Assembly: GCA_964412105.1 (NCBI GenBank)
Contig: CAYPNM010000008.1
Coordinates: 30,312-94,311 of the forward strand
Length of the DNA: 64,000 bases
From: JAKAGZ01 sp964412105
GTDB taxonomy: Bacteria > Bacteroidota > Ignavibacteria > Ignavibacteriales > Ignavibacteriaceae
Reading direction: 5' to 3'
Shown here: one piece after another, positions 1 to 8,522 of the stretch
Layout: each line of letters opens with the position of its first letter
How positions within the stretch are numbered: position 1 is the stretch's first letter
Translations under genes and position numbers: made by a program
Notes under the pieces: model-generated
Databases searched by the model: none
Told to the model about the DNA's origin: nothing
The model's input: only the letters and a program-made list of their open reading frames with translations

Positions 1-390
1 TGGCCTGCATTACCATATGCTTGGGCTTTATGGTTAACGGTTGCGACTATTGTTTTTGCCATTTCTTTAATTGCAGGGAGACTGATTATTAAGCAGGCCA
101 GAGCCTTAAGCAGAAAGCAGGATTACCTCTGGTTGATTTTACTGCTCATTCCATTTCTTACAGGCTTTATATGTGCAAATTTAAATATTAGTCCGGGGAC
201 CTATCAATTTTTCATTCTCGTTCATGTCCTTTCGGGAGACCTAATATTTGTCCTGATACCATTTTCAAAAATTGCTCACTGTGTGCTTGAGCCATTATCG
301 CAATTAGTTTCAACATTAGCATGGAAATTTCCTTCTGAAAGTGATGAGAATATTTCTATAACATTAAATAAAAAAGGAGCTCCTGTTTGA
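1..390 (+). CDS. NarI/HmcE-like membrane cytochrome b subunit, 5' truncated
   Basis: The frame is open from base 1, so the N-terminus lies outside the window. The visible 129 residues contain at least two hydrophobic helices and end in a short cytoplasmic-type tail. A histidine in the penultimate hydrophobic stretch (the I-L-V-H-V part) and a second one after P-F-S-K-I-A-H fit the b-haem ligand pattern of NarI, DsrM and HmcE proteins. The stop overlaps the TTG start of the next gene, so the two are translationally coupled. The following FeS and NrfD genes suggest a quinone-interacting subunit of a Hmc/Tmc/Dsr-type complex. Family assignment is from pattern only; the missing N-terminus limits certainty. 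Confidence 0.6.
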   Translation, partial: WPALPYAWALWLTVATIVFAISLIAGRLIIKQARALSRKQDYLWLILLLIPFLTGFICANLNISPGTYQFFILVHVLSGDLIFVLIPFSKIAHCVLEPLSQLVSTLAWKFPSESDENISITLNKKGAPV

Positions 391-1157
391 GCGTAGGAAT
401 TTTAACTGATATCACTAAATGCATTGGCTGCCTTAAGTGTGTAGCTGCTTGTAAGGAAGTTCATAAACTTGAAGAGGATGAACCGAGAATTTGGCAGAAG
501 GATGACGGCCTTTCTGCGGAAAACTGGACCTCGGTAATTCGCAAACCGGATGAACATTACGTTCGTAAGCAATGCCGTCATTGCATTGAACCGGCTTGTG
601 CTTCTGTTTGTCCTGTAGGTGCACTTCATAAAACTAAAATCGGGGCAGTTGTTTATGACAGCGGTAAATGTCTCGGGTGTCGCTATTGTATGATGGCCTG
701 TCCTTTTGGAATACCAAGATATCAATGGGATAATCCTGTCCCTCACGTTGAAAAATGTATACTTTGTTATGACAGGATTGAAAAAGGAGAACAGCCGGCT
801 TGCACAAATATTTGTCCTACGAGCGCCACAATTTTTGGAGAACGGGGTGATTTATTAAAAATTGCTAAAGCAAGGATAAAAGATAATCCGGGAAAATATA
901 TCAATAAAGTCTGGGGTGAAAATGAAGTTGGTGGTACCTCTGTTTTGTATCTTTCCGATATTAACCTCGATTTCCTGGCGTATCCTGTAAACCTTGGAAC
1001 GAAACCTCTTCCCGAAAGAACAGCTACTGCGATGGAATCAGTACCCTTTGCATTTGTAGGGATGGGAGGAGTTATGCTGGGCCTAAACTGGGTCATACGT
1101 CGTCGAATGAAACTTAGCAAAGAGCAGGGCAAAGAGAAGGAATCTGCTGATGAATAG
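387..1157 (+). CDS. Four-cluster ferredoxin subunit (HybA/HmcB/DsrO-like) with C-terminal membrane anchor
   Basis: This 256-residue protein has four cysteine groups typical of 4 x [4Fe-4S] electron-transfer subunits: C-I-G-C-L-K-C near residue 12, C-R-H-C with C-P-V near 63, C-L-G-C-R-Y-C-M-M-A-C-P near 95, and C-I-L-C with C-T-N-I-C-P near 123. A single hydrophobic helix lies near residues 223-240. The start is TTG, supported by a GGAG about 7 bases upstream; an in-frame TAA at 369-371 excludes a longer N-terminus. There is therefore no Tat signal, unlike the DsrO homologue at 17883. It probably passes electrons between a soluble partner and the NrfD subunit. It could face the cytoplasm, or be exported together with a Tat-bearing partner encoded upstream of the window. 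Confidence 0.8.
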   Translation: MSVGILTDITKCIGCLKCVAACKEVHKLEEDEPRIWQKDDGLSAENWTSVIRKPDEHYVRKQCRHCIEPACASVCPVGALHKTKIGAVVYDSGKCLGCRYCMMACPFGIPRYQWDNPVPHVEKCILCYDRIEKGEQPACTNICPTSATIFGERGDLLKIAKARIKDNPGKYINKVWGENEVGGTSVLYLSDINLDFLAYPVNLGTKPLPERTATAMESVPFAFVGMGGVMLGLNWVIRRRMKLSKEQGKEKESADE

Positions 1158-3021
1158 GGTACGTAATACAAAGCTTGTCCTATGGATGATTGCCGGATTT
1201 GCGGCTGCGGTTGTACTTAACAGATTTATTTTCGGACTTGGTGTAACAACTAATCTTAATGATAAAACACCTTGGGGCCTATGGATTGGATTTGATGTAA
1301 TGGGTGGAGTGGCCTTGGCTGCCGGTGGTTTTGTAATTACTGCCATCTTTTATATTATGAAGCGGGAAGAGTTTCACCCTCTCGTTAAGCCCGCTGTCCT
1401 AACGGCATTTCTAGGCTACCTGGCAGTTATTTTTAGTTTATTGGTTGATCTTGGATTGCCGTGGAATATCTGGCATATGATAATCTATTGGAATCCTCAT
1501 TCACCGCTTTTCGAGGTCGGCTGGTGTGTAATGCTTTATACAATGGTCCTGCTTCTTGAATTTAGTCCGGTTCCATTGGAGAATTTTAGTCGCTATGCAA
1601 AAATTAGAAATTTTCTGATGAAGTTTCGATTCGTTTTTGTGTTGTTAGGCATTATGCTTTCAACATTGCATCAGTCCTCTCTTGGGAGTTTGTTTTTAAT
1701 TATGCCCTTTAAGCTTTTCCCGCTTTGGTATTCCAATATACTCCCGGTTCAATTTTTTATTTCTGCTGTAGCACTCGGTCTTATGATGGTAGCGTTTGAA
1801 AGCCTGGTATCTCACTGGCTTTACAAACGGGAACAGGAAACAAACCTTGTGGCTAAACTCTGTAAAGCCACGGTTTGGGTTTTAGGTATATACTTTTTAG
1901 TTAAGATAATTGACATAATTCTGCAGGGTAAGTTTAATTTGATTTTCGATGGTAGCTGGCAGAGTAATCTTTTCATTACTGAAGTACTGGTTTCTACTGT
2001 TTTGCCTGCAATTATGTTTGCCTTTCCCGGCTTTTCAAAAAATCGTAAAGTGCAGTGGACCGGGTCCATAATGGTAATAATTGGAATGATGTTAAATCGA
2101 ATTGATGTAGGCGGCCTGGTTATGCTGGGTGCAACTGGCGATTCTTACACCCCCTTATGGACTGAAATTGTTGTGAGCCTGGGAATTATTTCGTTGGCCA
2201 CTTTAATATTTTTATTTGCTATCGAACATTATCACGTTTGGGATATAAAACCAATGGAACCGGAAGCATTGCCTTATACTCCGCCGGTGTTTGATGACGC
2301 ATCTAAAACATGGCTGGGAACGCCGGAAGTTTCTGGTGTCACCAAACATTCTCTTGCGTTTGTAATATGTTTTGCTTTTGGAATGGGTTTAATGCCGGGA
2401 GGACATTTACACAGTAAAGGCGTAGATAATATTAAAGTGACAAGAGCGAGTGGATTTGATACTTTATATATTAATGGAAACAGGGACGACCAGCTTGTCA
2501 AATTTCCGCACGCAGCTCATATTTCACGAATTGGAAAGGATAGTTGTTTTGTTTGTCATCATTTAAATTTTCCACTCGAAAATTTAAGCAGCTGCTCAGA
2601 GTGCCACACAAGTATGTACACGCGCGTGGATTTTTTCAATCATAGCTGGCACACATCAGCAGAGGGGGCAAATCTTAAGTGTAACGATTGCCATAAAACC
2701 GGGATGACAAAAAATACCAATTCTGCTAAACTATGTAGTGATTGTCACACAACCTATAAGTTTGCCGATAACGAAAATTTAATTAATGATAAATATCAGA
2801 TACTTTCTTACGTTGATGCACTACATAATTTATGTGTTTCATGTCATGCAAGAGAAGCTAAGAAATCAAAAGAAAAAGAAAATCTCGTACTTTGTTCAAC
2901 TTGTCATAAGACACAGCTTTCTGAAAACATGGCCGCTAATATAAACTGGAAAATAAAGTTGCCGCATTTTAATAATGTTATACTTCCTGAAACGAAGTCG
3001 GGGGATACAAGGAGTAAATGA
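1150..3021 (+). CDS. NrfD/HybB-type quinone-interacting membrane protein fused to a hexahaem cytochrome c domain
   Basis: Residues 1 to about 420 form a polytopic NrfD/PsrC-type domain with roughly ten hydrophobic segments. The part from about 440 to 600 carries six C-x-x-C-H motifs (first Cys at residue 466, last His at 586), so six covalently bound haems are expected. The haem domain should lie outside the cytoplasmic membrane. The ATG overlaps the end of the ferredoxin gene by 8 bases. Known relatives split these parts: NrfD-like QrcD or DsrP, and separate cytochromes such as QrcA (hexahaem) or DsrJ. The fusion suggests direct transfer between quinone and periplasmic haems. The 623-residue length is explained by the extra domain. 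The exact complex name is not settled. Confidence 0.82.
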   Translation: MNRVRNTKLVLWMIAGFAAAVVLNRFIFGLGVTTNLNDKTPWGLWIGFDVMGGVALAAGGFVITAIFYIMKREEFHPLVKPAVLTAFLGYLAVIFSLLVDLGLPWNIWHMIIYWNPHSPLFEVGWCVMLYTMVLLLEFSPVPLENFSRYAKIRNFLMKFRFVFVLLGIMLSTLHQSSLGSLFLIMPFKLFPLWYSNILPVQFFISAVALGLMMVAFESLVSHWLYKREQETNLVAKLCKATVWVLGIYFLVKIIDIILQGKFNLIFDGSWQSNLFITEVLVSTVLPAIMFAFPGFSKNRKVQWTGSIMVIIGMMLNRIDVGGLVMLGATGDSYTPLWTEIVVSLGIISLATLIFLFAIEHYHVWDIKPMEPEALPYTPPVFDDASKTWLGTPEVSGVTKHSLAFVICFAFGMGLMPGGHLHSKGVDNIKVTRASGFDTLYINGNRDDQLVKFPHAAHISRIGKDSCFVCHHLNFPLENLSSCSECHTSMYTRVDFFNHSWHTSAEGANLKCNDCHKTGMTKNTNSAKLCSDCHTTYKFADNENLINDKYQILSYVDALHNLCVSCHAREAKKSKEKENLVLCSTCHKTQLSENMAANINWKIKLPHFNNVILPETKSGDTRSK

Positions 3022-3024
3022 ATT

Positions 3025-3414
3025 ATGCAACTTAAAAAAATACTTGTAATGGGTGATGAAGAAGACTCTATGACATATTTCTCTGCATTTTTTGCTAATG
3101 AAGGATTTTTTGTTATTTCAGCTTCTAATAAAGAAAATGTAGTACAGAAAGTATTATCAGAAAAGCCGGACATTATTACACTTGATATTTCCCGGTCACA
3201 AAAGTATGGTTTAAAGGCATTGCGTGAAATTCAAAACAGCAAAGGTACCTGCAAAATTCCAGTTATAATTACTACCGCTGCAGCCTCAGATTTTATGCAG
3301 TTAATTGGTGATCGCAAACAACTTCATATGCCCGAAGGGTTTTTTGAAGAACCAATTGACAGGGATTTACTCTTGAACAAAGTAAGAGAATTGTTGCAAC
3401 TTAATGCTATATAA
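3025..3414 (+). CDS. Stand-alone receiver-domain protein with a substituted active-site lysine
   Basis: This 129-residue single-domain protein has the CheY-like order of motifs: acidic cluster D11-E12-E13, likely phospho-acceptor D54 (I-T-L-D-I) and T83/T84. The lysine that normally precedes a proline near the end of the domain is replaced, because the sequence reads F-F-E-E-P-I at 106-111 and puts E109 in its place. No output domain follows. It starts 3 bases after the NrfD fusion stop and so belongs to the same operon, which is unusual for a regulator and suggests it acts on the redox complex or its expression. Loss of the lysine suggests altered phosphorylation signalling. Partners are unknown. 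Confidence 0.65.
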   Translation: MQLKKILVMGDEEDSMTYFSAFFANEGFFVISASNKENVVQKVLSEKPDIITLDISRSQKYGLKALREIQNSKGTCKIPVIITTAAASDFMQLIGDRKQLHMPEGFFEEPIDRDLLLNKVRELLQLNAI

Positions 3415-3520
3415 AATAAAGGAATTATAACAATCTTACTTTTTCAATTCATGAAATAAAAAAACTTCACGTAAAATTAATCAACAACGTTAGTAATATC
3501 ATCTAAAGGAGAGACTTATA

Positions 3521-5524
3521 ATGAATGAGCTTTTATTGATACCAATTATAGGCATAGTTGGTCTTCTATTTGCGCTGCTGATTTATCGGTTAGTTATAAG
3601 AAGGGATAGCGGTAATGAAACAATGCGTGCGATCGCAGAACAAATTCATATAGGTGCAATGATATTTCTTAAAAGGGAGTATCAAATAATAGCTTTGTTT
3701 ATGCTAATTGTATTTATTGTTCTATCCGTTTTCCTATCAATTTATACAGGCATTGCATATGTAGGTGGTGGCATATCATCGATGCTGGCCGGGTATTTTG
3801 GAATGCAGGCAGCAACAAGAAGCAGCAGCAGAAGCTGTCAGGCTGCTGTTACTGGCGGAAGCCCCCAGGCTTTGCTCACTGCATTTTTAGGCGGTTCAGT
3901 AATGGGAATTTCTGTTGCTGCTCTGGGAGTAATTGGATTAGGTCTTGTGTTTTTCTTTACGAAAGATCCGGAAATTATTAGCGGTTATGCATTAGGCGCC
4001 TCATCAATTGCATTATTTGCTAGAGTTGGCGGAGGAATTTATACAAAAAGCGCTGATGTCGGTGCTGATCTTGTGGGAAAGGTAGAAGCCGGGATCCCTG
4101 AAGACGATCCACGAAACCCTGGAGTTATTGCTGATAATGTTGGAGATAATGTAGGCGATACTGCAGGAATGGGTGCAGACCTTTTTGAATCGTATGTTGG
4201 TTCTGTAGTAGCAACAATTGCTATTGGAGCAACTTTTTCCCAAAGAGCATTTGAATTTTCTGCTCTACCTATCATCTTTATAACCGTGGGTTTAATATCT
4301 TCACTAATAGGTATTTTTTCTATAAATGTACTTAAGAAGATGAATCCTCAAACGGCTTTAAGGAATACTACTTATGTAGCAGGTATAATTTTTATCATAG
4401 GAGCATATTTTGCAACTAGGATTATTATAGGAGGCTTAAATGAATTTTGGGTTGTGATAACAGGACTAATCTGTGGGGTATTGATCGGTGTAGAAAGTGA
4501 ATTTTATACTTCGGGCCGGCCGATAAAAAGTATTGCAAAAAGTTCTCAATCAGGTCCTGCGACAACAATAATAACTGGTTTAGCAGTAGGGTTTGAGAGC
4601 ACAATACTTCCTATAATAACAATAGCAATAGCAATAATAATAGCATACAATTTAAGTGGCCTTTACGGAATAGCTCTATCAGCAGTAGGTATGCTGTCAA
4701 CTATTGGTATAGTTATGTCGACCGATTCATATGGTCCTATTGCGGATAACGCAGGTGGTATAGCAGAAATGTCAGGGCTGGGAAAAGAAGTCAGGAAAAT
4801 TACAGATAAGCTTGATTCTTTAGGTAATACTACCGCAGCAATCGGAAAAGGATTTGCCATAGGCTCAGCAGCATTAACTGCTTTGGGATTGTTCTCGGCA
4901 TTTCAACATTCTGTTAAACTCGATTCCATTGATCTAACAAGATATATGACTGTCGTAGGGCTGCTAATTGGTTCACTTATGCCATTCATTATCGCTGCTC
5001 TAACTTTGAAGGCTGTAGGAAAAGCTGCTGATAAAATGGTAATGGAAATTAGGAGGCAATTTAAAGAGATTATTGGTTTACTTGAAGGAAAGGCGAAACC
5101 GGATACAGCGACTTGCGTGGATATTGTTACTAAAGCTGCATTAAAAGAAATGATTTTACCGGGGCTTTTAGCTGTAATAGTTCCGATATTGATCGGTTTA
5201 TTTTTGGGAGTTGAAACTCTGGGGGGCTTTTTAGCCGGCGCTACTGCTACCGGTGTTTTAATCGGTATAATGATGGCTAATGGAGGTGCAGCATGGGATA
5301 ATTCCAAAAAATGGATTGAAGAAGGTAACCTTGGGGGAAAAGGCACCCCGACTCATGCTGCTGCAGTTGTAGGCGATACTGTTGGTGACCCATTTAAGGA
5401 TACTACAGGTCCGTCGATGAATATTTTAATAAAGCTGATGTCGGTGGTATCATTAGTTTTTGCACCTGTTTTTGTAAGATATTCAGGTGAGATCGGTAGT
5501 TTCTTTGCAAGCATTTTAAAATGA
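3521..5524 (+). CDS. hppA: Membrane-bound ion-pumping pyrophosphatase, K+-dependent, Na+-pump-type residues
   Basis: Hydrolyses pyrophosphate and pumps Na+ and/or H+ across the membrane. The 667 residues match the family length. Substrate-site motifs are visible: D-V-G-A-D-L-V-G-K-V-E, D-D-P-R-N-P followed by D-N-V-G-D-N-V-G-D, and a late G-D-T-V-G-D-P-F-K-D-T. Alanine follows G-N-T-T (A439), where K+-independent enzymes have lysine, so K+ dependence is expected. The glutamate of D220-L-F-E223 matches the D243/E246 pair of the Thermotoga Na+ pump and not the shifted Glu of plant H+ pumps. Pyrophosphate from sulfate activation by Sat is an obvious substrate. A clear AAAGGAG ribosome-binding site precedes the ATG. 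Ion specificity is inferred. Confidence 0.93.
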   Translation: MNELLLIPIIGIVGLLFALLIYRLVIRRDSGNETMRAIAEQIHIGAMIFLKREYQIIALFMLIVFIVLSVFLSIYTGIAYVGGGISSMLAGYFGMQAATRSSSRSCQAAVTGGSPQALLTAFLGGSVMGISVAALGVIGLGLVFFFTKDPEIISGYALGASSIALFARVGGGIYTKSADVGADLVGKVEAGIPEDDPRNPGVIADNVGDNVGDTAGMGADLFESYVGSVVATIAIGATFSQRAFEFSALPIIFITVGLISSLIGIFSINVLKKMNPQTALRNTTYVAGIIFIIGAYFATRIIIGGLNEFWVVITGLICGVLIGVESEFYTSGRPIKSIAKSSQSGPATTIITGLAVGFESTILPIITIAIAIIIAYNLSGLYGIALSAVGMLSTIGIVMSTDSYGPIADNAGGIAEMSGLGKEVRKITDKLDSLGNTTAAIGKGFAIGSAALTALGLFSAFQHSVKLDSIDLTRYMTVVGLLIGSLMPFIIAALTLKAVGKAADKMVMEIRRQFKEIIGLLEGKAKPDTATCVDIVTKAALKEMILPGLLAVIVPILIGLFLGVETLGGFLAGATATGVLIGIMMANGGAAWDNSKKWIEEGNLGGKGTPTHAAAVVGDTVGDPFKDTTGPSMNILIKLMSVVSLVFAPVFVRYSGEIGSFFASILK

Positions 5525-5568
5525 AACTATAAAATAAATGATATTTTCATTACAACGTGTTATATGTA

Positions 5569-5619
5569 AGAGGCTGTCTCAAATATCCAGCGCATAGAGA
5601 CATTAATGAGACAACCTCT
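5569..5619. repeat. Imperfect inverted repeat downstream of hppA
   Basis: An arm at 5569-5580 pairs with 5608-5619 over 12 positions with one mismatch, around a 27-base loop. No U-run follows, so it is a poor classical terminator. The GAGGCTGTCTC arm resembles ends seen in insertion elements, and a transposase-like gene lies just downstream. It may be either a 3' end structure of hppA mRNA or an element remnant. Confidence 0.45.
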
Positions 5620-5804
5620 CTCTGAAATTTCACACCATAAATACTCCCTATTAACATTGAACAACTCTCAACTTAGATAAGAAATTTTCACATATGATAA
5701 TCTTTTCGCTTAAAATCATTTTTATTAGAAATAAATAAAATGTTATTCATGGTATACAATTTGTGCTTTCGGAATTAATTACGTGGGGTATCTTAAAAAT
5801 CTTT

Positions 5805-6920
5805 ATGGTTTATAACGAAGGTAATGGAGACTTAGTCTGTCCTTTCTGCAATAGCTCAAGAATAATTAAACATGGAAAAACCTCTGCAAATATCCAGCGA
5901 TATAGATGTATGTTTTGTCATAAAACCTGGGTACAAAGCGAAACACCAAAACAAGACCCGGATATTGGGGCGCTTTCAGAGGCTTATTTAAGCGGATATT
6001 CATATAGAGATCTTCGTTCGATTTATCATAGCTCACCTATCAGAATAAATCAAAAGATAAGAGAATATTTAACAGGATGTTCCCCTTGGGAAGAGTACCT
6101 TGATGCCTGCACTCCGAAGCACGAATCGCGCCTGATTCATCTCGTAGGTAAAAAATTTAAGTGCAATTTAGGCAGCAGCAAAGGTCACACAATGTTTCTT
6201 GCATTGGCAATAGATGCTTTATCAACGGTAGTACTTGGTTTTGAATTGGGCAAAAGCGACTCGACAGATATCTGGGTACGATTACTGGACAGAATGAACT
6301 GCCGTGGTTTTGTTTGTCCAACATTTATGTCCTATGGAATTAAGACAATAGATCAGGCCTTAAATATAGTTTTCCCCTATTCTGCAACTTACAATAATTT
6401 TACGAGAGCATGTTACGATAAAGAATTAAAGAATGAATTGTTCTTTGCTCCTAATGTTAAAAAATTAATTTTAGATGCAATCAATGCATATCAAAACAAT
6501 CAATCATCACATCTTGAGAATTATCTGGTAATCTTTAAAGATAAAAAAATGAAACAGATCGTGCTCAATTCTAAAGATTATTTTTTAAATCGTTTACAGG
6601 AGAGAATAAATAAAAAACCAACAATCCGTTTTGAAGGGCTTTTAAGGGCGTTTCAAAAGAGGTTTGAAAAATTCCATATGATTAAGTACGATCCTTTGCC
6701 GATAATCAATGGTTGGATTGGCTGGTGGATGCTCGTGCCGCTGCCCATAGGGTTTAGCAGACTTTCGTTATATCTTCAATATCCTTATATAACACATTTC
6801 AAAAATTTCAATTGCGGAACATTACCTGTTCCAATGAATCTTTCTTTAGATAGCCCGGAAATGAAAACCTTCATCGTAGAACTAGCCGTTAGGTCAATAC
6901 ACATTCCTATTAAATATTAG
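5805..6920 (+). CDS. Zinc-ribbon, transposase-like protein with an apparently degraded catalytic core
   Basis: The start is taken at ATG 5805; a GTG at 5763 would add 14 residues, and neither has a clear ribosome-binding site. An N-terminal zinc ribbon of the kind found in IS transposases is visible (C-P-F-C, then C-M-F-C about 20 residues later). The core carries A-I-D-A-L-S-T-V-V-L-G-F, which fits the first strand and Asp of an RNase-H fold. The segment matching S-D-x-x-x-L-x-x-A-I-x-x-x-F-P in mutator-type transposases reads S-Y-G-I-K-T-I-D-Q-A-L-N-I-V-F-P, so the second catalytic Asp is replaced by Tyr, and the usual C-x-x-H is absent. The frame is intact. It could be a decayed IS or a domesticated DNA-binding protein; the role is unknown. 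Confidence 0.55.
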   Translation: MVYNEGNGDLVCPFCNSSRIIKHGKTSANIQRYRCMFCHKTWVQSETPKQDPDIGALSEAYLSGYSYRDLRSIYHSSPIRINQKIREYLTGCSPWEEYLDACTPKHESRLIHLVGKKFKCNLGSSKGHTMFLALAIDALSTVVLGFELGKSDSTDIWVRLLDRMNCRGFVCPTFMSYGIKTIDQALNIVFPYSATYNNFTRACYDKELKNELFFAPNVKKLILDAINAYQNNQSSHLENYLVIFKDKKMKQIVLNSKDYFLNRLQERINKKPTIRFEGLLRAFQKRFEKFHMIKYDPLPIINGWIGWWMLVPLPIGFSRLSLYLQYPYITHFKNFNCGTLPVPMNLSLDSPEMKTFIVELAVRSIHIPIKY

Positions 6921-7244
6921 GTTTTCTTCATTAAGTAATCCTATCTACTTTCTTTTCAAAGCATTAAAAATGCAACACATAGGTTACAAAACCTAAGTTT
7001 TTATTGTATTTCCTGAAGTGCTTGTATAAGTTTTATTCAGATTAAAAAACAAAAATTCTATGGGGGAACATTGATGATAATCTTCTTAACCTTCTGGATG
7101 AAGGGGGGATCTTTTCAGAGGAGAGAGAAATTCATTAAACCCTATCTGTAGACAAATAAGAAGGAAGAGAATTCGTTCTTTTTGTTACTTAGTTATGTAT
7201 CTAAAGATTTGAAATGGCTTTAAACAAAAATTAAGGGAGTAAAA
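6921..7244 (+). other. Intergenic leader region of the dsr operon (324 bases)
   Basis: No gene is visible. It holds a small hairpin (GCATT / AATGC, 6961-6973), the palindrome at 6980-6995, purine-rich stretches near 7110-7180, and a ribosome-binding site (AAGGGAGT) just before dsrA. The dsr promoter is expected here, but I could not place a convincing -35/-10 pair. Confidence 0.5.
6980..6995. promoter_or_regulatory. Operator-like palindrome TAGGTT-N4-AACCTA upstream of dsrA
   Basis: Two perfect 6-base arms flank a 4-base centre, and a short T-run (agttttt) follows. A 13-base stretch covering the right half (TTACAAAACCTAA, 6984-6996) recurs at 27296-27308 upstream of sat. It could be a regulator site shared by the two catabolic operons or a weak terminator of the preceding gene. 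The arms resemble DtxR-type iron boxes, but with one base less in the centre. Confidence 0.35.
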
Positions 7245-8465
7245 ATGGCTGAAGAAAAACGCAAGACACCAAAATTAGATGAGCTTGAAAAAGGTGAATG
7301 GCCTAGTTTCGTAAAAGAAATTAAAACTGCAGCCGAAAATAATCCAATGGCGAACGATTTGCTGGGGCAGCTAGAGCGCTCATACGAAGAGAGAATCGGC
7401 CACTGGAAACACGGTGGCATCGTTGGTGTTCTCGGCTATGGAGGCGGAGTTATCGGGCGATATTCCGATCTACCTGAAGATTTTCCAAACGTTTCACATT
7501 TTCACACTCTTCGCATAAATCAACCAGCAGGCTGGTTCTATACTTCTGAAGTTTTGAGAAAATTGTGTGATATATGGGAAAAGCACGGCTCAGGATTAAC
7601 CAATATGCATGGTTCAACCGGTGATATAGTGTTTCTGGGAACCAGAACAGAAGAATTAGAACCAGTGTTCAGCGAGCTAACTGAATTAGGATTTGATCTC
7701 GGTGGTTCAGGTTCGGATGTGCGTACCCCAAGTTGCTGTTGTGGTGAAGCACGCTGTGAATGGGCTTGCTACGATACTATGGCACTAACTTATTTTCTCA
7801 CAATGCATTATCAGGATGAACTGCACAGGCCGGCATTTCCGTATAAATGGAAATTTAAAATGTCTGGGTGCCCGAATGATTGCGTTGCTTCAATAGCAAG
7901 ATCGGATATGTCAATTATTGGTACGTGGAAAGACGATATCCAGGTCGACAAAGCAGCCGTTACCGAATATGCAAAATCCGGTTTAAATATACAGAGGGAT
8001 GTCATCAATAACTGTCCCGCTAAATGCATGGACTGGGATGGAAAAGAAATTACGATTGACAACAGGTCATGCGTAAAATGCATGCATTGTATAAATACAA
8101 TGCCAAAAGCGCTTTCTCCCGGTAAAGAACGCGGCGCCTGCATACTCTTGGGAGCAAAAGCACCTATAGTTGAAGGTGCATTACTTTCATCGGTTCTAAT
8201 TCCTTTTATAAAACTCGAACCACCGTACAAAGAGATTACAGATCTTGTTGAGAAAATTCACGATGTATGGTCAGAAAACGGTAAAAACCGTGAGAGAGTT
8301 GGTGAGTTTATTCAAAGAGTTGGAATGGGTAATTTCTTAGAGGCTATCGGCGTTGAACCAATTCCTGAAATGGTAGCCCATCCGAGAGAGAATCCATACG
8401 TTTTCTATGAGGAATATTTTGAAGAAGACGGAGAAGATTCCGGTGAAGAGGAAGAAAAAAAATAA
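7245..8465 (+). CDS. dsrA: Dissimilatory sulfite reductase alpha subunit
   Basis: Cytoplasmic sirohaem/[4Fe-4S] enzyme that, with DsrB, reduces sulfite to the DsrC-bound trisulfide. The 406 residues are normal for DsrA. The sirohaem-cluster cysteines appear as C165-x5-C171 and C209-x3-C213, and the inserted ferredoxin domain follows (C-P-A-K-C, then C-V-K-C-M-H-C near residue 280). An AAGGGAG ribosome-binding site precedes the ATG by 8 bases. dsrB starts 57 bases downstream. The C-terminus ends in an acidic tail (E-D-G-E-D-S-G-E-E-E-E). It is the first gene of the dsr block, and the 324-base leader upstream suggests that the operon promoter lies there. Confidence 0.98.
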   Translation: MAEEKRKTPKLDELEKGEWPSFVKEIKTAAENNPMANDLLGQLERSYEERIGHWKHGGIVGVLGYGGGVIGRYSDLPEDFPNVSHFHTLRINQPAGWFYTSEVLRKLCDIWEKHGSGLTNMHGSTGDIVFLGTRTEELEPVFSELTELGFDLGGSGSDVRTPSCCCGEARCEWACYDTMALTYFLTMHYQDELHRPAFPYKWKFKMSGCPNDCVASIARSDMSIIGTWKDDIQVDKAAVTEYAKSGLNIQRDVINNCPAKCMDWDGKEITIDNRSCVKCMHCINTMPKALSPGKERGACILLGAKAPIVEGALLSSVLIPFIKLEPPYKEITDLVEKIHDVWSENGKNRERVGEFIQRVGMGNFLEAIGVEPIPEMVAHPRENPYVFYEEYFEEDGEDSGEEEEKK

Positions 8466-8522
8466 TTCTATTATTAAGCAATTTTTAGAAAATTAAAATT
8501 AAATTCTTTAAGGAATAAAAAA

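Noticed and set aside
4903..5346. 147-residue reading frame opposite hppA
   Set aside because: Antisense of a well-supported pyrophosphatase; composition reflects the complement of Gly/Ala/Ile codons.
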